Assembly: GCA_030432635.1 (NCBI GenBank)
Contig: JAUIMB010000002.1
Span: forward strand, 248,001-312,000
DNA length: 64,000 bases
Direction of reading: 5' to 3'
Source of the DNA: Bacteroidia bacterium
GTDB taxonomy: Bacteria > Bacteroidota > Bacteroidia > Flavobacteriales > Flavobacteriaceae
In this document: positions 1 to 10,592 of the stretch, in pieces
Numbering within the stretch: position 1 is the stretch's first letter
How the letters are laid out: the number at the start of each line of letters is the position of its first letter
The notes under the pieces: generated by a model
Databases searched by the model: none
Seen by the model: the letters and a program-made list of their open reading frames with translations, nothing else
Told to the model about the DNA's origin: nothing
Made by a program: the position numbers and the translations under genes

Positions 1-413
1 AACTTTAAGGTTTTTAAAGCTATTGACGGATTCATGGCTGCACCACCATTTAGAGTATCTACGATCCCATCATGAAGATCTTTTGCATTGATTTCCTTTA
101 GCAAATATCCATCTGCTCCTGCGCGAATGGCATTAAAAATATTCTCGTCGTTATCGAAAGTCGTTAGCATGATAATCTTGATATGAGGATACTTTTGCTT
201 TACAATTTCAGTTGTTTCGATACCATTCATCACAGGCATCTCAATATCCATTAAAATAAGGTCGAGATTGTGGTTGTCCTCGAGTAAGTCAAGTAATTTC
301 GATCCGTTAATCGCCGAAAACTTACAGTCTAAATCTTCAAAAAACGATAATTTTTCACGAACCGTATTTATCAAAAATGAATTATCGTCGGCAATGGCTA
401 TTTTGACCTTCAT
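1..413 (-). CDS. Response regulator, receiver part (truncated by window edge)
   Basis: The product starts MKVKIAIADDNSFL and shows a CheY-like receiver fold: the acidic pair DD near residue 10, the phosphoacceptor in LILMDIEMP near residue 57, and a conserved lysine in GYLLKE near residue 106. The C-terminal output domain lies outside the window. By analogy with neighbours it is probably a LuxR/NarL-type DNA-binding domain, but this is not seen. It lies directly downstream of two histidine kinases on the same strand, so it is the likely phosphorylation target of one or both. The start at 413 is the only ATG consistent with the receiver fold. Confidence 0.85.
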   Translation of the reverse strand, partial: MKVKIAIADDNSFLINTVREKLSFFEDLDCKFSAINGSKLLDLLEDNHNLDLILMDIEMPVMNGIETTEIVKQKYPHIKIIMLTTFDNDENIFNAIRAGADGYLLKEINAKDLHDGIVDTLNGGAAMNPSIALKTLK

Positions 414-522
414 AAGGGTGTATTTATTTTAAATGAAAAGATACAACTTCGAGAAGACTTATGTGTAAGGCATTTGCCGTATTTTCATAATTCATTTACC
501 AAACATCGACAAGACCCTATTA

Positions 523-2406
523 TTAAAATACAGTCTTGTTCAACCTAAACGAAACTGTTGTTCCGTTGTCATTTGAAATTATATCAATTGTTCCACCAAT
601 ATCATTGGCACGTTTTTTCATATTATTAAGTCCGTTTCCGAAGGTTTCGGCAGATATATCAAAACCATTACCATTATCCACAACACTAAAGTTCAAATGA
701 TCATTTTCGGCAAGCATATCAATCTTGATATTCTTCGCATTTGCATACTTCAAAGCATTGTTTACAGCTTCCTGAATGATGCGATAAATGTTCATTCCTT
801 GTACAGATGTAAACTTGATATCCTCATATTCCGTGGTATTGATATTGATGTCAAACACAACGTTTTCTGAAGCTATATTGGCTTTTTTGATAAAATTTGA
901 AATGCGCAGCTGTAAATCTTCCAACGAAATATCATTCTTATTCATTGCCCAAATGGTATCGCGAAGCTCATTAATAGTAGAAGACGTAAATGCACTGATG
1001 GTTTTGAGTTTTTTATCCAACGTATCAGGAAGATTAAACCCATATTTCAAATTATCAAGCGAAGAAATTATAAAAGTGAGCTGTGCTCCTATATTATCGT
1101 GCAAATCCCTTGAAATACGCAATCGCTGTTCCTGCAATTTACTCTGCGTCTCGATTTGAAGCATCGCATCCTTAAGTTGATTCTCACGTTTTAGCTGTTT
1201 GTTCTTAAGCTTTTGCTGATTATATAATAAATACCCTAACAATAGTAGTACAACAGCCAATGCGACCAAACCCAATATGTAATAGTTTTTACGGCTAAGA
1301 TCCAGTTCTTTCTCAGCCAAATTGGTGCGTTGCAAGAGTATTTCCTTTTCTTTCTTTTCTGTTTGGAATTCAATTTCCAACTCCGCAATTTTGCTGTTGG
1401 TTTCCAAATTTAGAACACTGTCCTTTAGCTTAGAAAACCGTTTATAATACTCTAGAGCCAATCCGTGGTCATCCTTAGCTTCATAGTATTTTGAATAATT
1501 GAGCAAAGCGGATTCGATGTCGAAAGCCACTTTAGATTGCTCTGCGTAATAATATGAGCTATCAATATAATGCTTCGCCTCGTTTACACGGTTATTTTCC
1601 AACAATAAATCTGCAATATTATTATAAGTTGCACCAATACCAGCAAAGTTCCCTATCTCACGCTCCATCTTTGCTGAAGCCTTAAAATATGCTAAGGCTG
1701 AATCTATCTCTTGCATATAATAATACACAGCACCAACATTATTTGCCGATTCGGCAACCCCTTTTTTATCATTAATTTCAGTTTCTATGTCCAAGGAATA
1801 TTTAAAATAATCCAAGGCTTTTTCCAAGTCACCATCATTGGCATAAATGATGGCAATGTTGTTGTAGACCTCAGAAATACCCTTTTTATTATTTAGGCCT
1901 TCAAAAACAACCTTTGCCTTAAGATGATAATCGATCGCTTTATCATTGACACCAAGATAACTGTAAACCATACCAATATTGTTAGTGACCGTTGCTTCCT
2001 TTACTTTCTCTTTTTTGGCAATATAAATATCCAATGCCTTTAAGTAATACGTTAACGAAGTCTCATATTTTCCTAGTTGGCGATGTGCAACTCCTAAGGT
2101 ATTTAATGCACTTGCTTGCAATATGGAATCGGTAGATAACACCAAAACGTCTTGTGCATTGGCTATAGCGTTTTGCAACTCACCCAAATCTCGATACACT
2201 AAGCTTAAACCGTTTTTTGCTCTTGCTTGTTCGAAGGTAGTGGTATTGGTTTTAGCTAGGTTTAGAGATTTTTCAAATAAGGACAATGCTGCTTTGGGAT
2301 CACTCTTGTAGAGACGCAATGCAGAATCGTTTAGTGTTTTTGCGGACTGTTGAGCATAACCCAATTGCAACACATTCAGTATCAAACAAATTAAAAATAT
2401 CCTCAT
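523..2406 (-). CDS. TPR-containing sensor histidine kinase (HisKA_3 type)
   Basis: This 627-residue protein begins with a signal peptide (MRIFLICL...GYAQQ), followed by tetratricopeptide repeats over about residues 30-325 that probably lie in the periplasm. A coiled segment and one transmembrane helix (about 375-397) follow. The dimerisation/phosphoacceptor segment contains RDLHDNIGAQ, with the histidine near residue 436. A GHKL ATPase domain closes the protein, with NALKYANA (N box) and DNGNGFD and GNGLNN (G boxes). The architecture matches Bacteroidota NarX/LiaS-like kinases that pair with LuxR-type regulators. The start was moved to the internal ATG that gives a clean signal peptide. It is a paralogue of the kinase directly upstream and probably belongs to the same operon as the downstream response regulator. 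Confidence 0.9.
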   Translation of the reverse strand: MRIFLICLILNVLQLGYAQQSAKTLNDSALRLYKSDPKAALSLFEKSLNLAKTNTTTFEQARAKNGLSLVYRDLGELQNAIANAQDVLVLSTDSILQASALNTLGVAHRQLGKYETSLTYYLKALDIYIAKKEKVKEATVTNNIGMVYSYLGVNDKAIDYHLKAKVVFEGLNNKKGISEVYNNIAIIYANDGDLEKALDYFKYSLDIETEINDKKGVAESANNVGAVYYYMQEIDSALAYFKASAKMEREIGNFAGIGATYNNIADLLLENNRVNEAKHYIDSSYYYAEQSKVAFDIESALLNYSKYYEAKDDHGLALEYYKRFSKLKDSVLNLETNSKIAELEIEFQTEKKEKEILLQRTNLAEKELDLSRKNYYILGLVALAVVLLLLGYLLYNQQKLKNKQLKRENQLKDAMLQIETQSKLQEQRLRISRDLHDNIGAQLTFIISSLDNLKYGFNLPDTLDKKLKTISAFTSSTINELRDTIWAMNKNDISLEDLQLRISNFIKKANIASENVVFDININTTEYEDIKFTSVQGMNIYRIIQEAVNNALKYANAKNIKIDMLAENDHLNFSVVDNGNGFDISAETFGNGLNNMKKRANDIGGTIDIISNDNGTTVSFRLNKTVF

Positions 2407-2452
2407 GGCTGGGAGTTCGAAATGACCTGTTGAAGATAACAATTTTTAAAAT

Positions 2453-4393
2453 TTAAATAATCAAGGTTACTTTAGTCCCTTCATTTTGGTTTGTATCAAT
2501 TTGGATATCTCCTCCAATACCTTGACTTCTTTTTTGCATATTATGGAGCCCATTGCCTTTTTGAATGGTTTCCAAATCAAACCCTTTACCATTGTCTGTT
2601 ACCGTAAATTTGAGGTTGTTGACTGCTTGTTCAACGTTAACTCTAATACGAGAGGCCGAAGCGTGTTTGATGCCATTATGAATAGCTTCCTGAAGGATTC
2701 TATAGATGTTCATACCAATAACCGAACTAAACATTTTCTGTTCGTTGATGCTTGATGACACATGAAAGGAAAAATCAATGTTATTTTCGGCCATGATGGC
2801 TTTATCAATAAAATTTGAAATACGAACCTGAAGGTCCTCCAATGAAATGTCATTTTTATTCATTGCCCATATTGTATCCCGTAGTTCATAGATCGTCGAT
2901 GAAGCGAAATCACTTATAGCACTCAATTTATTGCTAAGCTTGTCATCCTTAATATCGAAGCCGTATTTAAGGTTATCAATGGATGAGATGATAAAGGTAA
3001 GCTGGGCACCTATATTATCGTGTAAATCCCTAGAAATCTGAAGTCGTTGTTCTTGAAGTTTGTTTTGGGTTTCAATTTTGGTCAGTGCATCTTTTAGCTC
3101 ATTCTCCTTTTGAAGTTGTTGGTTCTTCAGCTTTTGCTGATTGTAAAATAGATATCCTATAAAACCCAATACCAAAGCCAGTCCGATTAAACCATAGACT
3201 TGATAATTTTTTTGTTGAATGGTGAGTTGTTGCTCTGCAAGTTCAGCACGTTGCATAAGAATTTGCTTTTCCTTCTTTTCAGTTTCGTACTTGACCTCGA
3301 GATTGGCCATGGTTTTGGCATTGCTTTCAGAAAACACAGAATCCTTTAGTACAATAAATCGGTCTCTATCTGCACGTGCGCTTTCATAGTCATCGAGCAT
3401 ATAGTGGCTTTCAGCAGAATTTAAGTATAAATCTGCATATGCCAACTCTGTTTCAGGGTATTTTTCAACTAAGGATTTACCTCTTTCGATATACTTCAAC
3501 GCGAGTTTTGGCTTATTGATTTGATTATAGAGCGCTACAATGTTTGTAAGTATTGCCAATCGGTTTGTTTCATTTGCGCCATAGGCTTCAATTTTTTCCA
3601 AGGCTTTCAGATATGTTTGTAAGGACAAATCATAATTCCCATTAATATGATGCGCATTGGCGAGATTATCCAGTAATTTCACATGATCCATCATATTGTT
3701 TTTTTGCTTTGCCAAAGCAATGCCCTCTTTGTAGGTAGCTATGGCTTGATCGATCTTGTTCAGTTCTTTGAGGTTAATCCCGATATTATTCAACGAAGCG
3801 ATTTGATCATTTTCGAGTTTATATTTTTTCCTGATAGCTAGTGCGCGTCTATGGTATTCCAGAGCCTTTTCGTTCATGCGCATTTCTTGATAGATCAAAC
3901 CAATGTTATTAAGTGCGTATGACGTGGATTGCTCGTCATTATTAGCTTCATTTTTCTGGAGCGCCTTAAAAAAATAATCTAACGCATCATCATATTCGCC
4001 TCGGTTCCAATGGAACATCCCAAGATTATTGATGCACATCGATTCAATACTTTTGAACTTATGGTCTCTACTCAATTTAAGAGCTTGCCTAAAATAATAT
4101 CTAGCAGAATCAGATTTTCCGGTGACGTCCATGTATATGCCATGTGTATTGGTCAATTCTGTTAGTCCGAAATCAAATTTTGAGGCTCTTGCCAATTCCT
4201 TGCCTTCTTTAATTACATTAATCGCTTTATCAGGATCATTAAAAATATAGCTAAACGCCACTTTGTTTAGCATTCTAATTTTTGCTGAATCATTCTTGGT
4301 TTTTCTGGCAACAGTGAGAAGGCTATCTAGATTTTGTGAGAACCCAGAAAACGAAAGGCCTATTATTCCTATTAGTATATATAGTCGCTTCAT
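2453..4393 (-). CDS. TPR-containing sensor histidine kinase, paralogue of the neighbour
   Basis: This 646-residue protein has the same plan as its downstream neighbour: a signal peptide (MKRLYILIGIIGLSFSGFSQ), periplasmic TPR repeats to about residue 350, one transmembrane helix, the phosphoacceptor segment RDLHDNIGAQ (histidine near 458) and a GHKL ATPase with DNGKGFD and GNGLHN. The two kinases are strongly alike in the cytosolic part and less alike in the TPRs, consistent with duplication followed by divergence of the sensor. The start at 4393 was preferred over an upstream in-frame one because it gives a canonical signal peptide. The longer form would read through a terminator-like hairpin that sits just before this ATG. 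Confidence 0.9.
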   Translation of the reverse strand: MKRLYILIGIIGLSFSGFSQNLDSLLTVARKTKNDSAKIRMLNKVAFSYIFNDPDKAINVIKEGKELARASKFDFGLTELTNTHGIYMDVTGKSDSARYYFRQALKLSRDHKFKSIESMCINNLGMFHWNRGEYDDALDYFFKALQKNEANNDEQSTSYALNNIGLIYQEMRMNEKALEYHRRALAIRKKYKLENDQIASLNNIGINLKELNKIDQAIATYKEGIALAKQKNNMMDHVKLLDNLANAHHINGNYDLSLQTYLKALEKIEAYGANETNRLAILTNIVALYNQINKPKLALKYIERGKSLVEKYPETELAYADLYLNSAESHYMLDDYESARADRDRFIVLKDSVFSESNAKTMANLEVKYETEKKEKQILMQRAELAEQQLTIQQKNYQVYGLIGLALVLGFIGYLFYNQQKLKNQQLQKENELKDALTKIETQNKLQEQRLQISRDLHDNIGAQLTFIISSIDNLKYGFDIKDDKLSNKLSAISDFASSTIYELRDTIWAMNKNDISLEDLQVRISNFIDKAIMAENNIDFSFHVSSSINEQKMFSSVIGMNIYRILQEAIHNGIKHASASRIRVNVEQAVNNLKFTVTDNGKGFDLETIQKGNGLHNMQKRSQGIGGDIQIDTNQNEGTKVTLII

Positions 4394-4403
4394 TTTTGTG
4401 CAT

Positions 4404-4443
4404 AAAAAAAACGTTAGCCTTTGTGTAAACAAATGGGCTAACG
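4404..4443 (-). terminator. Terminator-like hairpin directly before a kinase start codon
   Basis: On the minus strand a perfect 8-bp stem (CGTTAGCC / GGCTAACG) with a 16-nt loop is followed by eight T residues. The ATG of the kinase follows about 10 nt later. Such a structure in a 5' leader looks like an intrinsic terminator or attenuator. The upstream gene already has its own terminator near 4740. Confidence 0.55.
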
Positions 4444-4739
4444 CTTTTCTATAAAAATTGATTAATAGCATAACGAATATAAAACTTATTAATAGTCAAG
4501 TAGGATTTTTTCGACAAGAGGTCATTAAAAAAGATTAAGCGCAATCTTGGCATAATCATGGTTAATGATTCAGAATAGGAGATGATATACATGCATTAAA
4601 ACCACCTCATAAAAATCACCACATAAGCTATCTGCTTAGTTTCCAGATTAAATTCAAGTCCTTCAAATGTCCTTATTAATTCTTTTCAATTCAATACGAC
4701 AGATGCACTAAAAACACTCATGCAAAGTGGTATTGACCC

Positions 4740-4778
4740 AAAAAAAACCGGATAAGGAAAATCATCCCTTTTCCGGTT
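4740..4778 (-). terminator. Intrinsic terminator after the 4847-5389 lipoprotein gene
   Basis: On the minus strand the stem AAACCGGA / TCCGGTTT encloses an A/T-rich inner part and is followed by a run of T residues. It sits about 70 nt downstream of the lipoprotein stop codon. Confidence 0.75.
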
Positions 4779-4846
4779 TCAAAAGATATTTTTAAAAGCC
4801 ATCTGTCATACAATATTAAAACAGACTATACAATAAAGGCTGCAAA

Positions 4847-5389
4847 TTAAAAATCTGTAAACTCAAGATTAAATGATCCTCCACTAATTTCAATCGTTTC
4901 GGTTCCATCTTGTACACGTAATGTCACGTTAAATGTTCCTGTTACATTTTCTTCATCATCGGTTGCGATGGTCACAGATCCTGCAACTCCTGAGTCCATA
5001 TAAGGTGCAACCCAAGATGTAGTTGTTGGATTATTGATATTTGAAATATCCACCTCTGTATAACTTGCATTGCTCAAAGAAATTGACTCAGAATCAAATT
5101 CATAAGTATTATCAGGTCCTTCGTAGCCATTAATTATCATAACAATTGTATTCCCTGAAAAATCTCCGCCTCTTAAGGTTAAGGTCGTAATTCCTCCTGC
5201 AGTAATTTTTGTTGCATTAGACGTTAAGGCTTCCGATTGAAAACCAGATCCATTAACAGTAGCTGCCATCGTACCAGCTGCAGCTGTTGGAGTTCCTCCG
5301 CCTCCATCATCATCACTAGAGCAAGAGGTTGTTATTGTTAGTAATGATCCTACCATTACAAGTAACATAAAGTTCTTTAAATTTTTCAT
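4847..5389 (-). CDS. Hypothetical lipoprotein
   Basis: The protein has 180 residues. An N-terminal lipoprotein signal is clear (MKNLKNFMLLVMVGSLLTITTSC), with the lipobox cysteine followed by SSDDDGGGG, the acidic/glycine tether typical of Bacteroidota lipoproteins. The rest is predicted to be a small beta-rich domain resembling DUF6252-like proteins (internal alternation of hydrophobic residues, GNTIVMIINGYEGPD). No catalytic motif is visible. A second ATG one codon upstream (5392) is equally possible. It is a stand-alone gene with its own terminator. Confidence 0.75.
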   Translation of the reverse strand: MKNLKNFMLLVMVGSLLTITTSCSSDDDGGGGTPTAAAGTMAATVNGSGFQSEALTSNATKITAGGITTLTLRGGDFSGNTIVMIINGYEGPDNTYEFDSESISLSNASYTEVDISNINNPTTTSWVAPYMDSGVAGSVTIATDDEENVTGTFNVTLRVQDGTETIEISGGSFNLEFTDF

Positions 5390-5468
5390 CATTGATTGTT
5401 TTTTGGGTTAATATGTGACAAAGTTGCAACATAACCTGTTGTCAATCAATACGACAAATGCCCTATTC

Positions 5469-6419
5469 TTAAAAATCAATATGGAAAAACCTAGATTTTA
5501 AAAGGGTTTTCTTAGCATCTAGGTGCTTTAAAAACAGTTGGTGAGCTTCAGAATTTGGATTAAACGGACGATGAGTCAATCCTTTTTGAATATCATTTAC
5601 ATCGTTCATTGTTGCAGTTGCTTGTGGTGAAATCCATACTTCTGAAAATTGTTCCCATATATATTGAATTGCCGTCTCATTTGGATGAACCATATCCTTA
5701 TCATAGAAACGGTAGTCGCGAAGTTCGTCCATCATGATCTCATACGAAGGAAAATAAAATCGTCGTTTTCTAGGCGCAACAACTTGATGAATCCCAGCAA
5801 TCAAATGCGATTTGCTCAAGGTGTTTTCAACGAAACCATCCTTGATATGTCTAACTGGAGACACTGTAAAGATGATACTAGCATCTGGATTAACGGTTTT
5901 CACTAGACTAATAATTGCTTCTAACGATTCTGAAATTTGATCTATGGAAAGCAGCTCCTTTAAGAATTGCTTTTGCGGAATCTTATGGCAATTAGCTACA
6001 TGGGAATCACTTTCAATATGACGATACACCCAAGCCGTACCCAATGTTATAAAGATATGCGACGCCTCCTTTAAAAAGCTATGGGTCGATGCAATGCTCG
6101 TGTTTAAATCTTCTATTAATTCGGTGTCAGACGCATTACTCAATCGGGAATGTGCATCGAAACAATGAAACTGTTCATTGTGAAAAATTAGATCATCTCT
6201 AGAATACTTCTTTTCATTGATTACATTAGCAATCAGTGCTTCAATTGCTAAAGGATGGAATAGAATTCCGAATGGGTTTTGAAGCGATTGAAACTTAAAG
6301 TAGCTGAACTTAAGACCTATATGCTCTGAAAAACAAGAGCCTAACAGTAATACCTTCGAACTGTAATCAATACGATTAAACGGTTGTGGTTCTAATCTAA
6401 GTTTGGTTTGTAGTTTCAT
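5469..6419 (-). CDS. GSCFA domain protein
   Basis: The 316-residue product carries the family signature LLLGSCFSEHIG near residue 25, the segment QNPFGILFHP that is typical of GSCFA proteins, and a later FTVSPVRHIKDGF and HPNETAIQYIWE. The family belongs to the SGNH-like hydrolase group, with the Ser of GSCFS as possible nucleophile and the late DMVHPN as possible Asp/His pair. Its substrate is not known. There is no signal peptide, so it is probably cytosolic. It lies 41 bp downstream of alaS on the same strand and may be cotranscribed. Confidence 0.88.
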   Translation of the reverse strand: MKLQTKLRLEPQPFNRIDYSSKVLLLGSCFSEHIGLKFSYFKFQSLQNPFGILFHPLAIEALIANVINEKKYSRDDLIFHNEQFHCFDAHSRLSNASDTELIEDLNTSIASTHSFLKEASHIFITLGTAWVYRHIESDSHVANCHKIPQKQFLKELLSIDQISESLEAIISLVKTVNPDASIIFTVSPVRHIKDGFVENTLSKSHLIAGIHQVVAPRKRRFYFPSYEIMMDELRDYRFYDKDMVHPNETAIQYIWEQFSEVWISPQATATMNDVNDIQKGLTHRPFNPNSEAHQLFLKHLDAKKTLLKSRFFHIDF

Positions 6420-6460
6420 GCGCGTTGCGAATTTCGATAACGACGAAACGGGAAACGATT

Positions 6461-9115
6461 TTAGCTTAAATAAGCTTTTCCTGCAGCCAATGCTTCCTCA
6501 ATACCTTGAGGATTTTTCCCTCCAGCTGTAGCGAAGAAGGGTTGTCCTCCTCCACCTCCTTGAATATATTTTCCTAATTCCCTTACAATCTGTCCTGCAT
6601 TCAAATCGTTACTGGCAACCAGATTTTTTGATATATAACAAGACAGAACCGCTTTTCCATTGTGTTCAGCTCCAAAAAGCAAGAACAAATTATCAAACTG
6701 ACTTCCCATTTCGAAGCATACATCCTTGATACCAGCAGCATCTAAATCGAGCTTCTTGGCTAAAAAGTTCACGCCATTGACTTCAGTAAGCTCGGCTTTA
6801 AGGTTTCCTTTAACGGCTTTAGCCTTATCTTTCAATAATTGATCTATTTGCTTTTTTAATTTTGTGTTTTCCTCTTGAAGATTTTGAAGTGCTTTTACAG
6901 GTTCTTTCGCATTATTCAATAGATCGCGCATTTCAAAATATACCCTATTATTTTCAAAATAAAAATCCTTTACGGCATCGCTTGTAATCGCTTCTATACG
7001 ACGAATACCTGCTGCAACTGCTCCTTCGGAAACAATTTTAAAATGCCACAGTTCACCAGTGTTTTTCACATGGGTACCTCCACACAATTCGATGGATTGC
7101 CCAAAACGCACCGATCTTACAGTATCACCATACTTTTCACCGAATAACGCCAAAGCACCATCATCAAGAGCTTTTTGCATTGGAATATTACGTTGTTCTT
7201 CCAATTTCAGTTTGCCATCGATTCTTCTGTTGACGAAGTTTTCTACATCACGTAATTCTTCGACCGTTAATTTTGAAAAGTGCGAAAAATCAAATCTTAG
7301 ATATTTTGAGTGTACCGCAGAACCTTTTTGCTCAACATGATTCCCTAAAACTTCCCGTAGAGCTTGATGCAATAAATGGGTTGCTGTATGGTTACACTCT
7401 GTTCTGTGGCGTTGCTTGGCATCGACCGCAGCTTTCAAGCTCTCATTGATATGGTTGGGTAGGTTCTTGGTATAGTGTACACTAATGTTGTTTTCCTTTT
7501 TTGTGTCGATGATATAAATCACGTCACCATGCGCATCTTCAAGGTAACCCTTGTCTCCTACTTGTCCGCCACCTTCTGCATAAAACGGTGTAATATTAAA
7601 CACGAGTTGATAGAGTTCACCATCTTTCTTGGATGTTACCTTTCTATATTTTGTTATTTTGACTTGAGCTTCTAATGCGTCATAGCCAATGAATTCCTGT
7701 TCTTCGTCATCAATCAGGATGGTCCAGTCATCAGATTTAAGTGCTGAGGCTTGTTTGCCACGATCCTGCTGTTCTTTTAACTTTCTTTCAAAATCCGCAA
7801 CATTATAAGTGAAGCCTTTTTCACGCAATATCAAATCGGTAAGATCCTCTGGAAACCCATAGGTATCTTTTAATTCAAAAACCTTGGCTCCCGAAATTTC
7901 CCTTGACGATGAATTTTCGACCAATCGATCCAATAGAATCAAACCTTGTTCCAAGGTTCTTAAGAAGGATGCCTCTTCTTCTTTGATAACATTCTCAACA
8001 AGTTGACGCTGTTCTTTCAATTCAGGGAAGGCGTTGCCCATCTTTTTAACCAATACCTCAACCAAACGAAATATAAACGGTTCCTTTTTATCCAAAAATG
8101 TAAATCCGTAACGTACAGCTCGACGTAATATACGTCGAATGACGTAACCAGCACCAGTATTGCTAGGTAATTGTCCGTCGGCTATAGAAAACGCTACAGC
8201 TCTTACATGATCAGCTATAACCCTAATCGCCACATCAATTTTATCTTGATCTGAAAGTGACTTTGCCTGTGTTAAATCTTCTATCGAGCCTGTGTAGTCT
8301 TTATTGGTTATGGTTTCTATTTCACGAATAAGAGGTGTAAACACGTCGGTATCATAGTTAGACTGTACACCTTGGAGCACCATGCAGAGACGTTCAAACC
8401 CCATTCCGGTATCAATGTGCTTTTCAGGAAGGTTTTCAAGGGAACCATTGGCTTTGCGGTTGTATTGCATAAACACCAAATTCCATATTTCCACAACTTG
8501 AGGATGGTCCATATTGACCAACGATTTTCCGTCTTGCTTCGCTCTTTCTTCTGTAGAACGAATATCAATATGAATCTCACTACAAGGACCACAAGGACCT
8601 TGATCTCCCATTTCCCAGAAATTATCCTTCTTATTACCCATCAAAATCCTATCTTCTGGAATAAGCGTTTTCCAGATATCATAAGCCTCCTGATCCATTG
8701 GTAATTGATCCTCATCATCACTGCCCTCAAAAACAGTCACATAGAGCAGGTCTTTGTCAATACCATACTTTTCAGTGAGTAATTCCCAAGCCCAAGCAAT
8801 AGCCTCCTTTTTGAAATAATCTCCAAAACTCCAGTTACCAAGCATTTCAAAAAGCGTATGATGATAGGTATCATAACCCACTTCTTCAAGGTCGTTGTGC
8901 TTTCCAGATACACGCAAACACTTTTGAGTATCGGCAATTCGATTGTTCTTTGGTTGTGCATTACCAAGAAAAAATTCCTTGAATGGTGCCATTCCAGAAT
9001 TGACGAACATCAAGGTAGGATCATCCTTTAGTACCATTGGAGCCGAAGGCACGATGCTGTGTTTTTTTTCCTTGAAGAAGTTTAAGAATGTATTTCGAAT
9101 GTCTTGTGACTTCAT
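6461..9115 (-). CDS. alaS: Alanyl-tRNA synthetase
   Basis: This 884-residue cytosolic enzyme charges tRNA-Ala. The class II catalytic core starts [19 protein letters not shown] and includes [13 protein letters not shown]. The editing domain has the zinc-binding [11 protein letters not shown] and the [10 protein letters not shown] motif (around residues 560-680). The C-Ala domain includes GQFD-like and [14 protein letters not shown] segments near the end. Length and domain order are those of full-length bacterial AlaS. It is divergent from the M23 peptidase gene at 9276. Confidence 0.98.
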   Translation of the reverse strand: MKSQDIRNTFLNFFKEKKHSIVPSAPMVLKDDPTLMFVNSGMAPFKEFFLGNAQPKNNRIADTQKCLRVSGKHNDLEEVGYDTYHHTLFEMLGNWSFGDYFKKEAIAWAWELLTEKYGIDKDLLYVTVFEGSDDEDQLPMDQEAYDIWKTLIPEDRILMGNKKDNFWEMGDQGPCGPCSEIHIDIRSTEERAKQDGKSLVNMDHPQVVEIWNLVFMQYNRKANGSLENLPEKHIDTGMGFERLCMVLQGVQSNYDTDVFTPLIREIETITNKDYTGSIEDLTQAKSLSDQDKIDVAIRVIADHVRAVAFSIADGQLPSNTGAGYVIRRILRRAVRYGFTFLDKKEPFIFRLVEVLVKKMGNAFPELKEQRQLVENVIKEEEASFLRTLEQGLILLDRLVENSSSREISGAKVFELKDTYGFPEDLTDLILREKGFTYNVADFERKLKEQQDRGKQASALKSDDWTILIDDEEQEFIGYDALEAQVKITKYRKVTSKKDGELYQLVFNITPFYAEGGGQVGDKGYLEDAHGDVIYIIDTKKENNISVHYTKNLPNHINESLKAAVDAKQRHRTECNHTATHLLHQALREVLGNHVEQKGSAVHSKYLRFDFSHFSKLTVEELRDVENFVNRRIDGKLKLEEQRNIPMQKALDDGALALFGEKYGDTVRSVRFGQSIELCGGTHVKNTGELWHFKIVSEGAVAAGIRRIEAITSDAVKDFYFENNRVYFEMRDLLNNAKEPVKALQNLQEENTKLKKQIDQLLKDKAKAVKGNLKAELTEVNGVNFLAKKLDLDAAGIKDVCFEMGSQFDNLFLLFGAEHNGKAVLSCYISKNLVASNDLNAGQIVRELGKYIQGGGGGQPFFATAGGKNPQGIEEALAAGKAYLS

Positions 9116-9275
9116 TTGCCGATCTTTAAATTAATGCTCTGGATTATGAAACTGAGCAAATCATTTCATTTTCAGAATTTAACACGTTACGTCTTATAGA
9201 TTACCTTAAATAGCAAACTATTTATATATTTGTAATTGGTTCTGTGATTCGTGCAAAAATAGAACTTTTTAAGAT

Positions 9276-10247
9276 ATGTCTAAAGTAAAATATTATTACG
9301 ATCCCGAAACACTTTCCTATCGCAAAATAGAGCGTAAAAAGGGAAAGACATTGACCTACGGGTTTATATTTTTACTGGCTTCTGCTCTTTTCGGATTTCT
9401 GTTTGTTTTTATTGCGAGTCAGTTTGTAGAATCACCTCGTGAACGTGCCCTAAAAAGGGAACTTTCAAATTTACAATTACAGTTCGACTTACTCAACAAA
9501 CGCATTGACAATGCCTTTGCTGCCTTGGAAAGTGTCGAAGAGCGTGACAACAGTATTTATCGCTTGTATTTTGAAGCTAATCCGATTCCTGAAGAACAGC
9601 GTCGAGCTGGTTTCGGTGGAATTAACCGTTATAAAAAATACGAAGGCTACGATAATTCCCAATTGATTATTGAGAGTAACAAACGATTGGACAAATTGCA
9701 GAAAGCCATAGTCGTACAGTCACGTTCGCTTGATGAAATTGCCATATTAGCTGAAGACAAAGAACAGTTTTTGTCAGCAATTCCAGCGATACAACCCGTA
9801 CGAAACAAAGATTTAAAACACATGGCATCAGGATATGGCTATAGAACCGATCCATTTACCAAGGTTCGAAAGTTTCATTTTGGAATGGATTTCACAGCGC
9901 CTAGAGGTACTCCTGTATATGCTTCAGGTGATGGTGTGGTGACAAGAGCAGATAGTAATTCGTCAGGTTATGGGAAACATATTCGAATCGATCATGGTTA
10001 TGGGTATATATCGCTCTACGCACATTTGTATAAGTACAACGTGAGGGCCAATCAAAAGGTAAAACGAGGCGACCTCATTGGTTATGTAGGCAGTACAGGT
10101 CGTTCAGAAGCACCTCATCTACATTACGAAGTATTTAAGGATGGAGAACGCATCAATCCGATTAATTTTTACTACGGAAATTTATCTGCGGAAGAATATG
10201 CACGATTGTTGGAAAAAGCATCATTAGAAAACCAATCATTAGACTAA
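9276..10247 (+). CDS. M23 family metallopeptidase (LytM-like)
   Basis: The protein has 323 residues: a short cytosolic N-terminus, one membrane anchor (about residues 27-48), a coiled-coil segment (about 55-90 and 130-170), and a C-terminal peptidase M23 domain (about 195-300). Zinc-ligand motifs are visible as HFGMDFTAPRG and HLHYEVF, with the intervening YGKHIRIDHGYG...YAHL. These enzymes cut peptidoglycan cross-links or activate amidases in the periplasm. The coiled coil suggests a division or envelope role similar to EnvC/NlpD-type proteins, though this one retains its metal ligands. It is followed after 3 bp by a MerR-family gene, a conserved pairing in flavobacteria. Confidence 0.93.
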   Translation: MSKVKYYYDPETLSYRKIERKKGKTLTYGFIFLLASALFGFLFVFIASQFVESPRERALKRELSNLQLQFDLLNKRIDNAFAALESVEERDNSIYRLYFEANPIPEEQRRAGFGGINRYKKYEGYDNSQLIIESNKRLDKLQKAIVVQSRSLDEIAILAEDKEQFLSAIPAIQPVRNKDLKHMASGYGYRTDPFTKVRKFHFGMDFTAPRGTPVYASGDGVVTRADSNSSGYGKHIRIDHGYGYISLYAHLYKYNVRANQKVKRGDLIGYVGSTGRSEAPHLHYEVFKDGERINPINFYYGNLSAEEYARLLEKASLENQSLD

Positions 10248-10250
10248 AAT

Positions 10251-10580
10251 ATGCACATTGAACTTCCAGAAAAACGTTACTATGGTATAGGTGAAGTCGC
10301 AAAGGCCTTTGACGTCAACACATCTTTAATTCGATTTTGGGAAAAGGAATTTGATGTATTGAAACCAAAAAAGAATGCGAAAGGCAATCGTAAATTCACA
10401 CCTCAAGATATTAAGAACCTTAAGTTTATATACCATTTGGTCAAAGAGCGTGGTTTCACCCTAGAAGGTGCAAAGACGCATCTTAAGGAAGACAAAAAAC
10501 AATCATTGGACAAGTTCGAGATTATAGAAAAGCTCGAAAGTGTGAAGGCACAACTTATCAAAATCAAATCGCAACTTTAA
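10251..10580 (+). CDS. MerR family transcriptional regulator
   Basis: This 109-residue protein has an N-terminal MerR-type winged HTH (YYGIGEVAKAFDVNTSLIRFWEKEF) and a short helical tail. There is no cysteine cluster, so it is not an obvious metal sensor. It starts 3 bp after the M23 peptidase stop and 12 bp ahead of a LemA gene, so it belongs to an operon with envelope-related genes. Its effector is not evident from sequence. Confidence 0.9.
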   Translation: MHIELPEKRYYGIGEVAKAFDVNTSLIRFWEKEFDVLKPKKNAKGNRKFTPQDIKNLKFIYHLVKERGFTLEGAKTHLKEDKKQSLDKFEIIEKLESVKAQLIKIKSQL

Positions 10581-10592
10581 AATCATTTTATT

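Noticed and set aside
2453-4471. Longer start (4471) for the kinase
   Set aside because: It would translate the terminator-like hairpin and place the signal peptide 26 residues inside.
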